In this document: in pieces, positions 34,501 to 44,002 of the stretch
Position numbering within the stretch: position 1 is the stretch's first letter
Layout: the number at the start of each line of letters is the position of its first letter
Assembly: GCA_015039465.1 (NCBI GenBank)
Contig: MU130619.1
Coordinates: 346,848 to 390,849, forward strand
Direction of reading: 5' to 3'
DNA: 44,002 nt
Source of the DNA: Phlegmacium glaucopus
Lineage: Eukaryota; Basidiomycota; Agaricomycetes; Agaricales; Cortinariaceae
The notes under the pieces: generated by a model
Told to the model about the DNA's origin: nothing
What the model saw: only the letters and a program-made list of their open reading frames with translations
The model's database searches: none
Position numbers and translations under genes: made by a program

Positions 34501-35719
34501 TGTATTATGGAGAAGAGTTTGAAACGCACAGTAGTTCCAGGGAACATCAAGATCGGACCGTTTGTTTGTTTTTCCAAAATCGGTTGATTTTGATGGGCGC
34601 CTCACATATACTGACGTAGCCATGTTCTTGAATATCTCGCTCATTTTTCGTCCACCCATAAAACAAGTACCACCGTTAGAATCCCAATGAAATTTTGAAT
34701 CGGTGCATATTTTTTAAAAAAAAGTGAGAGATTGTGTGAGCAATTGGCAGTGTGTTGAACCTTTGCATCCCTGTAAATAGCCTCCCCTGGAGGATGGGGA
34801 AATAGGAACGTAGACGTAGATGACAAGATGAAAAGGTGAGAATGTACTAGTCTTGCCTGTTTTTAAAAAAGTGAGAGATTGTATAGCAATTGGCAGTGTG
34901 TTGAACCTTTGCATCCCTGTACGTGGCCTCCCCGGGAGGATGGGAAATGGGAACCTAGACGCAGATGACAAGATGAAAATCTGCCGGAATCAGACAACTT
35001 AGAAATCTTGTCTGGATCCGGATTGAATGCTATATATCGTAGCAAGGAAGGGAATGATTGTACGCACTGGACCCCTTCCAGCGTTCTGCAGGAAGTGAGG
35101 TGGTAGCGCGCTCTATATCAAGGTCTATTCCTTTGATATATGAATTGAAATCAAACCAGTCAACGAGCAGGACAGTGAAACGTATCCCTAATAAGTAATC
35201 GGGACTTTCATTTTTGGGCAAAACACGTATACATCTTCAAGTCACTCCCAAAGCATGTCTGCGAAGGCAATGCGCGAGAGGTATGCGACGGAACATCAAA
35301 GCGGGATACAAAGCTCTTGTACGTGTCATAAGGCATGACCGGTGACAGCTTATACACAATAAACTTTGTTCCTAGAGGGCAGAACATGACACTCGATTAT
35401 TATAGGAAGCCAATAAAATGTGAGTACCTGAACTTACAAGGAACACTAAGTTTGAGCACTGAGTTCGTTACAAAGCTCGGATACGTTATTGAGGGAGCCT
35501 AATCGAATCTAAGTAACCCCGAAAACCCATTATATTGAATGCTCACCTGACACAGGCTTGACAGAAAGGCAGGAATATCGCGGCTGTTAAACGTAAAAGA
35601 TATGTTTATGATTTCATTACAGCATGATAAGAGATACAATAAGAGATTACACAGTCCAACGATATGGATAAATACCAAAAAAAATGGAGAATTGGACTGT
35701 TCCGTTCTTCTAGAGATGA
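28553..35719. other. 7.2-kb gene-poor spacer, no gene recognised
   Basis: The longest non-repeat stretch without a supported gene. All frames are under about 100 codons and show no conserved motif. Homopolymer runs (T at 29218-29233, C at 29625-29635, T near 30775 and 31045), an AT repeat near 30173, ATGAATGAATGAATG near 30085 and a GTTCAACGTTCAACGTTCAA run near 33524 are seen. A 120-bp direct duplication lies at 34711-34979. It may hold unrecognised fast-evolving or non-coding genes. Confidence 0.5.
34711..34979 (+). repeat. Direct duplication, about 120 bp, period about 150
   Basis: 34711-34834 and 34860-34979 share AAAAGTGAGAGATTGT, GCAATTGGCAGTGTGTTGAA, CCTTTGCATCCCTGTA, GGAGGATGGG and AGATGACAAGATGAAAA in order, with a few substitutions and small indels. 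The minus-strand frames through each copy differ and show no known motif. Confidence 0.85.
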
Positions 35720-37076
35720 CTACTTTCTCCTCCCCTTTCGAGTTGTTGTAGGAATGCCCTTGTCCTTCGAACAGGCGGAACAGTACCACTTCTCGGGAGT
35801 AGGTTGTTTAAGACCAACACAAGCAAGATGAAACTACAGACGAGAAGTAAAGAGATTAAGTGAGGCAGATGATCAGTTCTCCTGTTGGGGCAATTAATTC
35901 AGACGAAATGATACCCACCCATTCGTAGGGACATCCATCCTCATTATCACAAGCAATCATCTATTGAGAAAGAGAAGCAATTAGAGAAAATATTTCTACC
36001 TTTCTATAGTAGAAGGTACTCACATCTCCATAACTTTGTTTTTGACAAATACAGTATAACGTCTCGTCTTCAATCTCTTCTTCTTCATCGTGATCACCAT
36101 CGGCATCCATATCGATGTCTTCAACAGGAAGACGGATTTGACGTGAAAGACGCGACTTCTGTTGAGTAGCATGTGTCGTCGTTACTGCCACCGTTGCAGG
36201 TGATGCTGAACGGTGTTTCGTCGGTGTTACTGCCGGGGTTATTTTGATAGAGTTTGTGGCGTTGAGGCGGCGTTCTTGAAAGGTGGATGATTATTAGAAC
36301 AATGGAAAGGAGGACGGTTAAAGATGAGACTTACTCTTGGTTGCAGGAGCACTAGATGGGGTCGGGGTCGCTGGAGCGGACACCTGAGGATCTGCAGTAG
36401 GCGTCAATGCAAGAGCATTTCGAAGGCTTTCACTGATTGCCAGAGCTGGATTCCGGCCTATTGCGCCAAAGTTTTCCAAGGTAGGAGTGGCCACCAGAGG
36501 TCTACTAGCCCGAGTCGCCACAGTTGGGGTTTCCGGACTCTCACCCTGCAGCAGTTTGACTTTAACTATGTCAATGTCAAGCCGAGCACGAGTTCTCGAA
36601 ATGAGCTCGATGAGACGCTGTGCAAGTGCACATTTCTCTGCTGCTAGTTCTTCGATTTCGGCATAAGAAGCAGATATTCTTGTTGGTATGGGTATGGATT
36701 TTGAAGAAGTGGTACGAGAGGATGGCGAAGGGGGAGTTGTAGAGGCTGATGATGCGCGGCGTGAGTGGCGTATGTATTTAGCTGAATCCTTGTCAATTTC
36801 TTCCTGGAGCTCTGATCCATGCAATGATTCGAGAAGGTCATTCAGGAAACGAAGTCAAAGAAGGGGGGGTTATAGAAAACTGACCAACTGCTCGACTTTC
36901 TCGATGCCTTATCTCTTGTAAGAGATGAGAAACTTCTCCCGGAAGGTTGTCAATGCCTGTTTTCTACGGTTTTAACGACTGGGGCATCATATGCGAGTTA
37001 TCTGAGACTTACTGTATATAAATTCTGCAGCGACATTCGCAGCTTCTTCAAGATTTGGTATTAGGGCGTTCATCAT
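35720..37076 (-). CDS. ING-family protein with C-terminal PHD finger
   Basis: Minus-strand exons 37076-37013, 36956-36885, 36811-36335, 36274-36024, 35960-35919, 35833-35720; 339 residues. The N-terminal ING helices (PNLEEAANVAAEFIYSIDNL, PGEVSHLLQEIRHRES, ELQEEIDKDSAKY) are followed by AEIEELAAEKCALAQRLIEL. A long Ser/Thr/Pro/Ala-rich linker comes next, then a basic and acidic stretch. The C-terminal PHD finger (about 276-326) reads [49 protein letters not shown] PHD fingers bind H3K4me3 and bring histone acetyltransferase or deacetylase complexes to chromatin. It is related to yeast Yng2/Pho23 and S. pombe Png proteins; which complex it serves cannot be decided here. It ends in a basic tail (TTTRKGRRK). 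Two start codons are adjacent; the first was taken. Confidence 0.92.
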
Positions 37077-38150
37077 TCAATAATACGAGCAATACAGTCT
37101 GAAAGAATGAGCGGCAAAAGGTCGCGCACGGACATGAATTGTCTTCTCTAAGCTGAGTCATAGACCAGAATGCAGCGCGTCACGCGTCTGTTTGGGGCGA
37201 ACAAATATATAACAACATGGACATCTATTGCCTAATTCGGAATCATTATCTATGATTCCATCTCAATTCTGTTAGAAGAACTGTAAAAATGCCTCGATGC
37301 ATCTGATAAATAGAAATGTTAGATCATGGCTTCAGCCACGGCTGATAGACGCTCTTGAAGAAATTATAGCCGGCCTAGTAGTAGTACTCACTCCGTCGCG
37401 TCTAATTACAATATGTAAGACACCTTAGTACAGTTTCCATCAAATGTTCGTTGACCTCTTGATACAAATTACTATTAGTCTTGTGGCACAACAACTCTAT
37501 TATTTTCTTGGATTTATTCCGTATCCTTGTTGTTCTAGCATAAACATACACACGGAACCGAATCACCCACTGGATCCCATTTGATATAAAAATTCATTCC
37601 GAAATCTCAGAAATTGCTGTAGCTTATTGCTGTAGGCTTATTGCAGAGGGATTTTACCAACAGCATTTCTCACCCAATAGATCCTGGACCTATACCACTT
37701 CTGCATAGATTCTTCCTTCCATCGATTGAAATGAATATCGATTGTACATATACTCTTTCATCTGATTATGTCAAAAAGAATCTGCCGAAGTTAAATTTCA
37801 CATGCAATTGGATTTCACTGGCTCAAAGAGAGGCCGTGAATGACATAGAATTGTTACTTATTAATTTCGTTACGGGGAAAACAGTTTGAAAGGCAGGGTA
37901 ATGACTAAAGAGAAGTGCTTTATAGAAAAGCCCGTCTCAAGGGTCCATAGTAATAAATCCCCAAGGGGTCTCGCAGATATACTTCATCCCTTCCTGGTCG
38001 GAAAAAATCACTGAATTACATTTTTTATTGGTCTAGATACGCTTGGAATTGTCGACATGTGGATGATGCTCTAAATCTTGATCTTGAATATTAATACATT
38101 TGTCCTTGAAATCATAAAGCCGGCCTTGGAGAAACGACCATTTCGTTTTT
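37077..38150. other. Spacer ING 5' side / MFS 3' side
   Basis: About 1.07 kb. A plus-strand frame at 37641-37889 (82 codons) has no recognised domain and is not proposed as a gene. No other signal was seen. Confidence 0.5.
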
Positions 38151-40371
38151 TTATATCTTGCCGAACATCCTTCGTAAAATGAGATGCCTAGTAATGCACA
38201 TTAATCCAACCCCAACGAGGACCGCTGTCCCTGATAGATATAATATACTTATCAGCGATATTTTTATGATGAGGAATGTGACGTGCGAACCTGCATAATA
38301 TCCTACAACTTTGAAGCCGCCTGTTGCAGTGCTGAGAGCACCGGAAATAGGGGGTCCGGCCAAAGCACCTATCGCCAGAATGCTCATGAACATACCCATC
38401 CGTCTTCCAACGTCATCTGTTTCTCCCATATCCAGAATGGGATTACCGAGCAGCGAAACGTATGAACCTGAGGAGAACCTGTAGAATATTCATTACGACA
38501 AATATGAACTAAATTACTTTCAACGCAGAAAAGAAGACACGAACCCATAGATGACTGTCACTGCTATAAGAGATCCTTCGGATTGAGCGAATGGCCAGGC
38601 GTAAGTCAGGATCCCGGCACAAGCGGTGAATGGGATCATCACATTCATTGCACCTGGCCTTATCCATGAGAAATCGATCCTATGATAATTTATAAAGGCA
38701 AAAACTCTCACCATAGTGATCACAAATACTACCAGCAGCAAAACGCCCAAACAATGAACTCGCATTGATAAACGAAACGAAGTAATATGAAAATTCCTTA
38801 GATATTCCAATGGAAGTGGCGCTGACGCTGGCGTATGTCAAGACTACAGGTGCAGGGTTTTGCCCCTATTAGTCTGGAATTCCCCTCAAAAAAAAACCGA
38901 GTAAAGGACTCACCCGTATATATTCCCAGGAAATTGACAAAAGCAGAGGCACAGTACACTGAATATGCTGCTGATTTGAACGCTCGGAGATTGAATAAAC
39001 CACCTGCCACTCGTCGTGGAGGTAGTCGACGTTTCAAGAGCTAAAGATAGTCCATTAATAACGTCATATAATTGTTAGGAACAACTTTACGAGATTTGCT
39101 ATGCTGAGCATTGTGAGAAGGATGAAAGCAAATATGCGGATGGTCCATTTAAAACTGTAATTAAACTGTATCAGTCGAAAGTATTGGAAACTGGGATATC
39201 TCTTACCCGACCGTAGGTATTAGGTATTTCGCGGCTATGGGAAACACTGTCCCTCCAATTGAAGAGCCTACGGCGACGAATCCCATTGCTAATCCTCGAC
39301 GCTTCTTGAACCAATGAGCGATGACTGCCGATGTAGGACTGAAAATCCCACCGCATCCTAGCTATTTATGTAAAAAATTAATTTGGTTGCTGGGTAGATG
39401 ATGGGTAGACACTGATGACTTGCCCCGACTGCAACTCCCTGACATAGAACAAATTGCCAGTACTCGGTGCATTCGGCGACCAGGAGAGTCGCAACAACTA
39501 GCAAGGCAGTGGAAGCAAGAAATATTGACCTGTAGTAGCCTAGATCAAAGAAGCGACCGACGATCAAGCCTGGGAGAAAGACCAGCGAGTACTGATTTCA
39601 ACGATCAGGTCGGACCTTGGCATGAGTAGAGGAGTCAGCCCACCTGAAGGGACCCTATCCAAGCGCTAAATATAATGTTTGTTTCATTATTACAGAATGA
39701 TTCAATGAAAAGAAGCTTAGACTCTTACATGCTTGAAGGCGACGAATCGCGTAATAACGTCGATTGATAATAATTTTGGAAAATCTGTATTTCCTCTGTC
39801 AGGCTCCCCCGAGTTGCAAATGAGTAACATGACTCACGCCCCATGAATTCACATAGCCGAATCTGTTCGGAAATAAAGAAAATCAGTTAACGGATAAAGC
39901 TAAAGCCTAACTAAAATCTCATGATTTTTGTCTCCGCGGAAAGAGAGATACTAATAGCGTCGGAAGGGATGGGCCGTTCGAAATACTTACGTTGAGCATG
40001 TATTACACATCGCCTGAGAAAAGCAAAAAAAAAAACATGATATAATCGTGAGGTCACGACGGAAATTTTGAGAGACGAACGCCGCAAACAATGAGCCATG
40101 CTGTGAGGCCCCCATCGGGATGATCATCGTCTAGGTTTTGGCCGGGTATTTCTTTAACCGGAGACTGCAATTCAGGATCGTATGCGTCTTTCAATATCGA
40201 GTTGTCGTCGGCTGAAATTTGTGCATTTTCGGCAGTGATATCGTCGTTTGAGTGCCGCGATTCGTTGGTACATTGACTATGCTGAGCCATTGTAGAGACA
40301 AGGAAGTTGGGAGAGGGGGAGAGGGGGGGGGAAGGGAGGGAAGGAAGCTCTTTACCAGTCACATTGCTCAT
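38151..40371 (-). CDS. MFS transporter, monocarboxylate (MCH/MCT) type
   Basis: Thirteen minus-strand exons: 40371-40081, 40013-39991, 39862-39838, 39784-39729, 39665-39644, 39591-39424, 39361-39207, 39154-39091, 39040-38914, 38843-38712, 38653-38545, 38478-38291, 38230-38151; 479 residues. A hydrophilic N-terminus is followed by DGGLTAWLIVCGAMC, FGYVNSWGIFQNYY, WIGSLQYSLVFLPGLIVGRF, HWFKKRRGLAMGF and later MNVMIPFTACAGILTYAWPF and GPPISGAL, as in fungal monocarboxylate-porter-like permeases with about 12 membrane spans. The substrate is unknown; yeast Mch proteins do not all carry monocarboxylates. Exons of 22-25 bases are needed to keep the family sequence. One intron (39423-39362) is best read as GC-AG; a GT-AG alternative gives a poorer local match. 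A downstream Met at about residue 28 could also start the protein. Confidence 0.9.
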
Positions 40372-41429
40372 GCTGATCTTATAATTTTTTTTAGCTTACC
40401 CATCACGTTTACCAGTTTATGCGGTTGCGCACGAGTTGCCTCAGGATATTTCAACCTTAGGATGGAGAGCCTCATTTGCCGACGGGAAAAGCATATCGGC
40501 CGGTGTGCCTTAATGTGCTTTCGGCAGAAAGTTATACAGTTTCCGGTCGGAGATCCGGGTAATCGATCCATAAGCCCTGCCCGATGGATCAAGGCTCAGG
40601 CAGAACGTATTATGAATGCAGGATATCTCTAGGGACGTGCACGGAAATCGCGGAAAATTAGTAGCATAGATGCACGGAAAGTCTGAATGGAATTCTTGGT
40701 AAACAACTAGACCCCAAGCATTGGAGAGGGGTTGTTCGAGGTTTTTCTCATAAGAACATCGCGTTCCATTGCCAGAGTGTCTTGGAAGGAACTGCAATCT
40801 GTTGCGCATAGTTTAAATGTCGGCAGAGAAGGTGTTCTCGAAAGCCGCAATTTGTTGCGCGAAGTCAAAATTTATGCTCCACAGCGTAGGCTGCACAGCT
40901 GACCAGGAAGTCATCATCGGAGTCACTGGAAGGCTACCCCCCTAGATGCCCCAGGCCCTCAGACGTCAGAAACAGAACCAATACGTAACAGAGAGCAAAT
41001 ATGCATGCAGGTAATCTAAAACCGATTATCATGGATAGGGTTCATGAGATATATGTTTCATATAAAGGAAGGGGATAAAACGCAGGCAGAAACAGGGAAA
41101 GTAGAAAGTGGAAAAAGTAAGAAGACCAAATAGTTTACTCACACAAGCGCTGAAACAGTGCCCGCAAGGACTGCTGCACCTAGAGCCAAATTGAGCCCCA
41201 AGTGCATGCGCGATAAACAGGCAGGTAGTCAATGCTAATGGGAAAGAGTGTGAAATGGTTCTGTATCATGTGCATGAAGATGAACGCCTATGAAGTCGCT
41301 TAGTAAGCAATAAGTGCAGAGCTTTGTCCTTGTTTGTATCTCGCTACATCCGGTAATCAAAAAAAAAGTCGGAGGTCACCTCCTCAACCAACGCCCAAAA
41401 TCCAAGAAAGAAAAAAAAGAGTACTGAAA
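40372..41429. other. Divergent spacer, MFS gene / fibrillarin
   Basis: About 1.06 kb between two divergent start codons, so it holds both promoters. A short duplicated motif, GGAACTGCAATCTGTTGCGC at about 40787 and AAAGCCGCAATTTGTTGCGC at about 40841, was noticed. Short frames have no domain. Confidence 0.5.
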
Positions 41430-42712
41430 ATGTCATTTGGTGAGTTATTCATTGGATTTATTCATGTTTTTGTCTCTGATAGGGACTATCAGGTGCATCT
41501 GGTGGTCGTGGTAGTTTTGGTGGACGAGGCGGAGGTGGTTTTGGTGGACGAGGTGGAGGTGATCGAGGAGGAAGAGGCGGAGGAAGGGGTGGTGGATTTG
41601 GAGCAAGGGGTGGATTTGGAGCAAGGGGCGGTGGTCGTGGCGGTACTTTAGTCTTTTGATTTTCTGATATTGGACATTTCGACTGACATCTCTTTTCTGA
41701 CTGCCCAGCCCCAGGTGGTCGCGGTGGTCGCGGTGGCGATAGAGGCGGTCGCGGAGGCGGTCGTGGAGCACCAGGTGGTCGCGGTGGAAGAGGAGGTCGT
41801 GGAGGAGCCAGAGGAGGCTCAAACACCGTCCTTGAACCTCATAGACATGCTGGTGTTTTCATTGCCAAAGGCAAAGACCATATGTTGGTCACCAAAAACC
41901 TCGTTCCTGGCGAATCAGTATACGGCGAAAAACGTATATCTATTGAAGGTGGTGTGGAAGGCACAAAAACTGAATACCGTGTTTGGAATCCATTCCGTAG
42001 CAAATTGGCTGCTGGCGTCTTGGGTGGATTGGACGATATTTTCATCAAACCCGGCGCCAAGGTTCTATACCTTGGTGCTGCAAGCGGAACAAGTGTCAGC
42101 CATGTTGCCGATATTGTTGGACCTGTGTGTCGTTTTTTCCACTATAGATAACGTCTACGCATTGCTAACTTTTCTTTTCCTGCCCGTAGGAGGGTATCGT
42201 CTATGCTGTTGAATTCTCACCACGGTCAGGTCGTGACTTGATTAACATGGCTAAAAAACGAACGAATGTTATTCGTGCGTCTTCAGTGCAATCATTTCTA
42301 GGTATTTCTAACTGAAGCATTACTCTAGCCATCGTTGAAGATGCCCGACTACCCAACAAATACCGCATGCTGCTTTCCCTGGTTGATGTAATTTTCGCCG
42401 ACGTCGCACAGCCAGATCAAGCCCGAATTGTCATTCACAATGCACAGAGCTTCCTCAAAGATGGCGGCCACGTCGTCATTTCAATCAAAGCCAGCTGTAT
42501 CGATTCAACAATGCCGCCCGAAACCATTTTTGCTGCTGAAGTACAACAGCTCATAGACAACAACTTCAAGCCTCTGGAACAAGTAACCCTAGAACCGTAT
42601 GAGAGAGACCACGCGATGGTTTCTGGTGCGTCTTTAGTCTCAATTGCCCTTCCATCTGATCTCTGAAATTTATCTTCTAGCAACCTATTATCGACACACG
42701 GTTCCAACTTGA
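41430..42712 (+). CDS. NOP1: Fibrillarin (box C/D snoRNP 2'-O-methyltransferase)
   Basis: Six exons: 41430-41439, 41493-41642, 41709-42124, 42190-42274, 42329-42625, 42681-42712; 329 residues. The first coding exon has only 10 bases (MSF plus one base). Residues 4 to about 90 are a Gly/Arg-rich GAR domain ([20 protein letters not shown] and similar). The methyltransferase part follows: [39 protein letters not shown], the SAM-binding [60 protein letters not shown] and [11 protein letters not shown]. The family methylates pre-rRNA 2'-hydroxyls guided by box C/D snoRNAs in the nucleolus. A small last exon gives the tail [10 protein letters not shown]. It is a strong match to the family. Intron 1 uses the second AG (CTATCAG) because only that keeps the frame. 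Confidence 0.95.
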
Positions 42713-43043
42713 TTGTGATTTCCAGGACACCATATTTTTTTTTCCCTATTCGCTTTGCTATCGTAAAAGTATTTCAATGTATCTACGTAGTCGAGCGTTG
42801 TGCTTTTTCTCTTCCTGAGTCCTGACTAAAAATATATAGAGTATAGCCCGGGTCCTCAATGGCCTCGGTTACCTCGCCAATTCTAATATCGACGTGGCAT
42901 CAGTGATCATGTGCCGCAGCAGATCAGTGCCTTGACCTAACACCAGATACTCATTACACCGTCATTGAACGGTGAATTCTCCTCGTCGTCTGCAACGTCG
43001 ACCAGCGACGCGCAGCTAGGCCACACTGTTAGGAAGCCAGCTG
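42713..43043. other. Spacer fibrillarin / PMT
   Basis: 331 bases between two plus-strand genes. It holds the fibrillarin 3' UTR (T-rich near 42735-42750) and the PMT promoter. No further feature was seen. Confidence 0.6.
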
Positions 43044-44002
43044 ATGAGCCCTTCTGCAGCGTTCAATTTAGGGACAAGTGACCCTGACGCACCTTTCGAA
43101 TTCGAAGATATTTCGCACCCTAACCACCATTGGCCATCCATCAATCGAGAGGAAGGACTTCCTTTACACTACATGTCCGAAGAAAAGACTCGAAGAAGAG
43201 TCAAGGCATCGACAGGGTCGGTGCTTGGAGAATATGACCAACAAGAAAAGGAGCGCTACGGCGATTACTATGATGACGAGGGCAAAGACGTCTACAACAA
43301 AATGCGCCCTAAGAGTGCTCGTCTAGGCAGTGGGCGTCTACCACAACTTCCATTACCGCCCCCAACATCTGTTGTAAGTTCACTCTTTTCCATTTCTTTT
43401 TGAGCACATTGACGTAACTGTGTGGTTTCAGACGGAATTTATTCTTCAAAACCTCGAACACCTCCCACCCATTATCTACACTCTTCTATCCTGTTGGACG
43501 AGGTTCCACAAAATTGGTGCATCCAATACTGTCGTTTGGGATGAAGCTCATTTTGGCAAATTTGGCACGCATTATCTCAAACGCGAGTTTTACTTTGATG
43601 TCCATCCACCGCTTGGGAAGATGCTTGTGGGATTTGCAGGTCTGCTGGCAGGCTATGATGGGAACTTTGAGTTTAAGAGCGGAGAGGTGTACCCTGACAA
43701 TGTTCCATATGTTGCCATGCGTGTCATGCTTGCCACGTTTGGCGTAGGCATGGTACCTTTGGCTTGGTATACGGCTGTAGAGTTGGGCATGAGTCAGTGG
43801 TCGTGCCATCTAACGGCTCTAATGGTACTTCTTGGTAAATATTTCATGTTTTGAGCTGCTCCCTTGTCTAATTCTTTGCTGTTCAGATCTCGGTTGGCTA
43901 TGCATATCTCGATTCATCCTCCTGGATTCTATGCTTCTGTTCTTCACGTTCCTTACTGTTTTCTGTTTAACAAAATTCCACAACGAACAATATGAGTAAG
44001 AT
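43044..44002 (+). CDS. Protein O-mannosyltransferase (PMT), 5' part
   Basis: Exons 43044-43373, 43432-43834 and 43887-43995, then a GTAAG donor just before the window ends, so the gene is cut off; about 280 residues are visible of an expected 750 or so. The acidic, hydrophilic cytosolic N-terminus (about 110 residues) is followed by the PMT family signature: VVWDEAHFGKFGTHYLKREF, YFDVHPPLGKMLVG, AGYDGNFEFKSGEVYPDNVP and YVAMRVMLATFGVGM, with membrane segments including LISRFILLDSMLLFFTFLTV-like sequence after the third exon join. PMTs transfer mannose from dolichol-phosphate mannose to Ser/Thr of secretory proteins in the ER membrane. The VVWDEAHFGKFG and DVHPPLGKM motifs carry the conserved acidic residues. 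The PMT2 subfamily seems likeliest, but the deciding MIR and C-terminal regions are outside the window. Confidence 0.93.

Noticed and set aside
34275..34577. 100-codon minus-strand frame
   Set aside because: No conserved motif; length is within chance expectation for this spacer.
37641..37889. 82-codon plus-strand frame between ING and MFS genes
   Set aside because: Unremarkable composition, no domain, no supporting splice partners; retained only as a note.
41445..41826. Two Pro/Arg- or His/Asp-rich minus-strand frames over fibrillarin
   Set aside because: Antisense shadows of the GGT/CGT-rich GAR-domain coding sequence.

Overview
The window is nuclear DNA of a filamentous fungus, most likely an agaricomycete-type basidiomycete (inference). 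Almost every conserved gene is cut by several short introns of about 45-70 bases with GT..AG ends, including exons of only 8, 10 and 13 bases. The proteins are the usual conserved fungal set, and the spacers are AT-rich and carry small inverted-repeat elements. I could not identify the genus.

Layout. Bases 1-9072 are a repeat block with no credible gene: related AT-rich units of about 2.2-2.5 kb in inverted (1985-3640) and direct (4127-6671, 6669-8829) orientation, ending in small 25-base tandem arrays and a GC-rich hairpin segment. The first 1.2 kb or more of this block matches the other copies only when it is complemented WITHOUT being reversed. That relation is not produced by any known DNA rearrangement and is the most unusual observation here. 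It is probably a data-handling artefact, but it is directly visible.

From 9399 on there are twelve supported protein genes: heat-shock transcription factor HSF (+), cytochrome c oxidase subunit IV/Cox5 (-), a seven-zinc-knuckle CNBP/Gis2 protein (-), proteasome lid subunit Rpn8 (-), a Rab4-type GTPase (-), ATP synthase epsilon subunit (+, head-to-head with Rab4 across 166 bp), a small dual-specificity phosphatase (-), eIF4A (-), an ING-PHD protein (-), a 13-exon monocarboxylate-type MFS transporter (-), fibrillarin (+), and the 5' part of a protein O-mannosyltransferase (+) that runs off the right end. Exon joins were worked out by reading frame, splice signals and remembered family sequence. 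Every join keeps the frame; the eIF4A N-terminus is the one weak part.

The genes form no pathway cluster. They are housekeeping genes for stress transcription, respiration, translation, protein turnover, trafficking and secretory glycosylation. Large spacers (20290-24645 and 28553-35719) hold no recognisable gene; the first contains two candidate TA-flanked MITEs and a roughly 250-bp direct duplication. No rRNA, tRNA, CRISPR array or complete autonomous transposon was seen.
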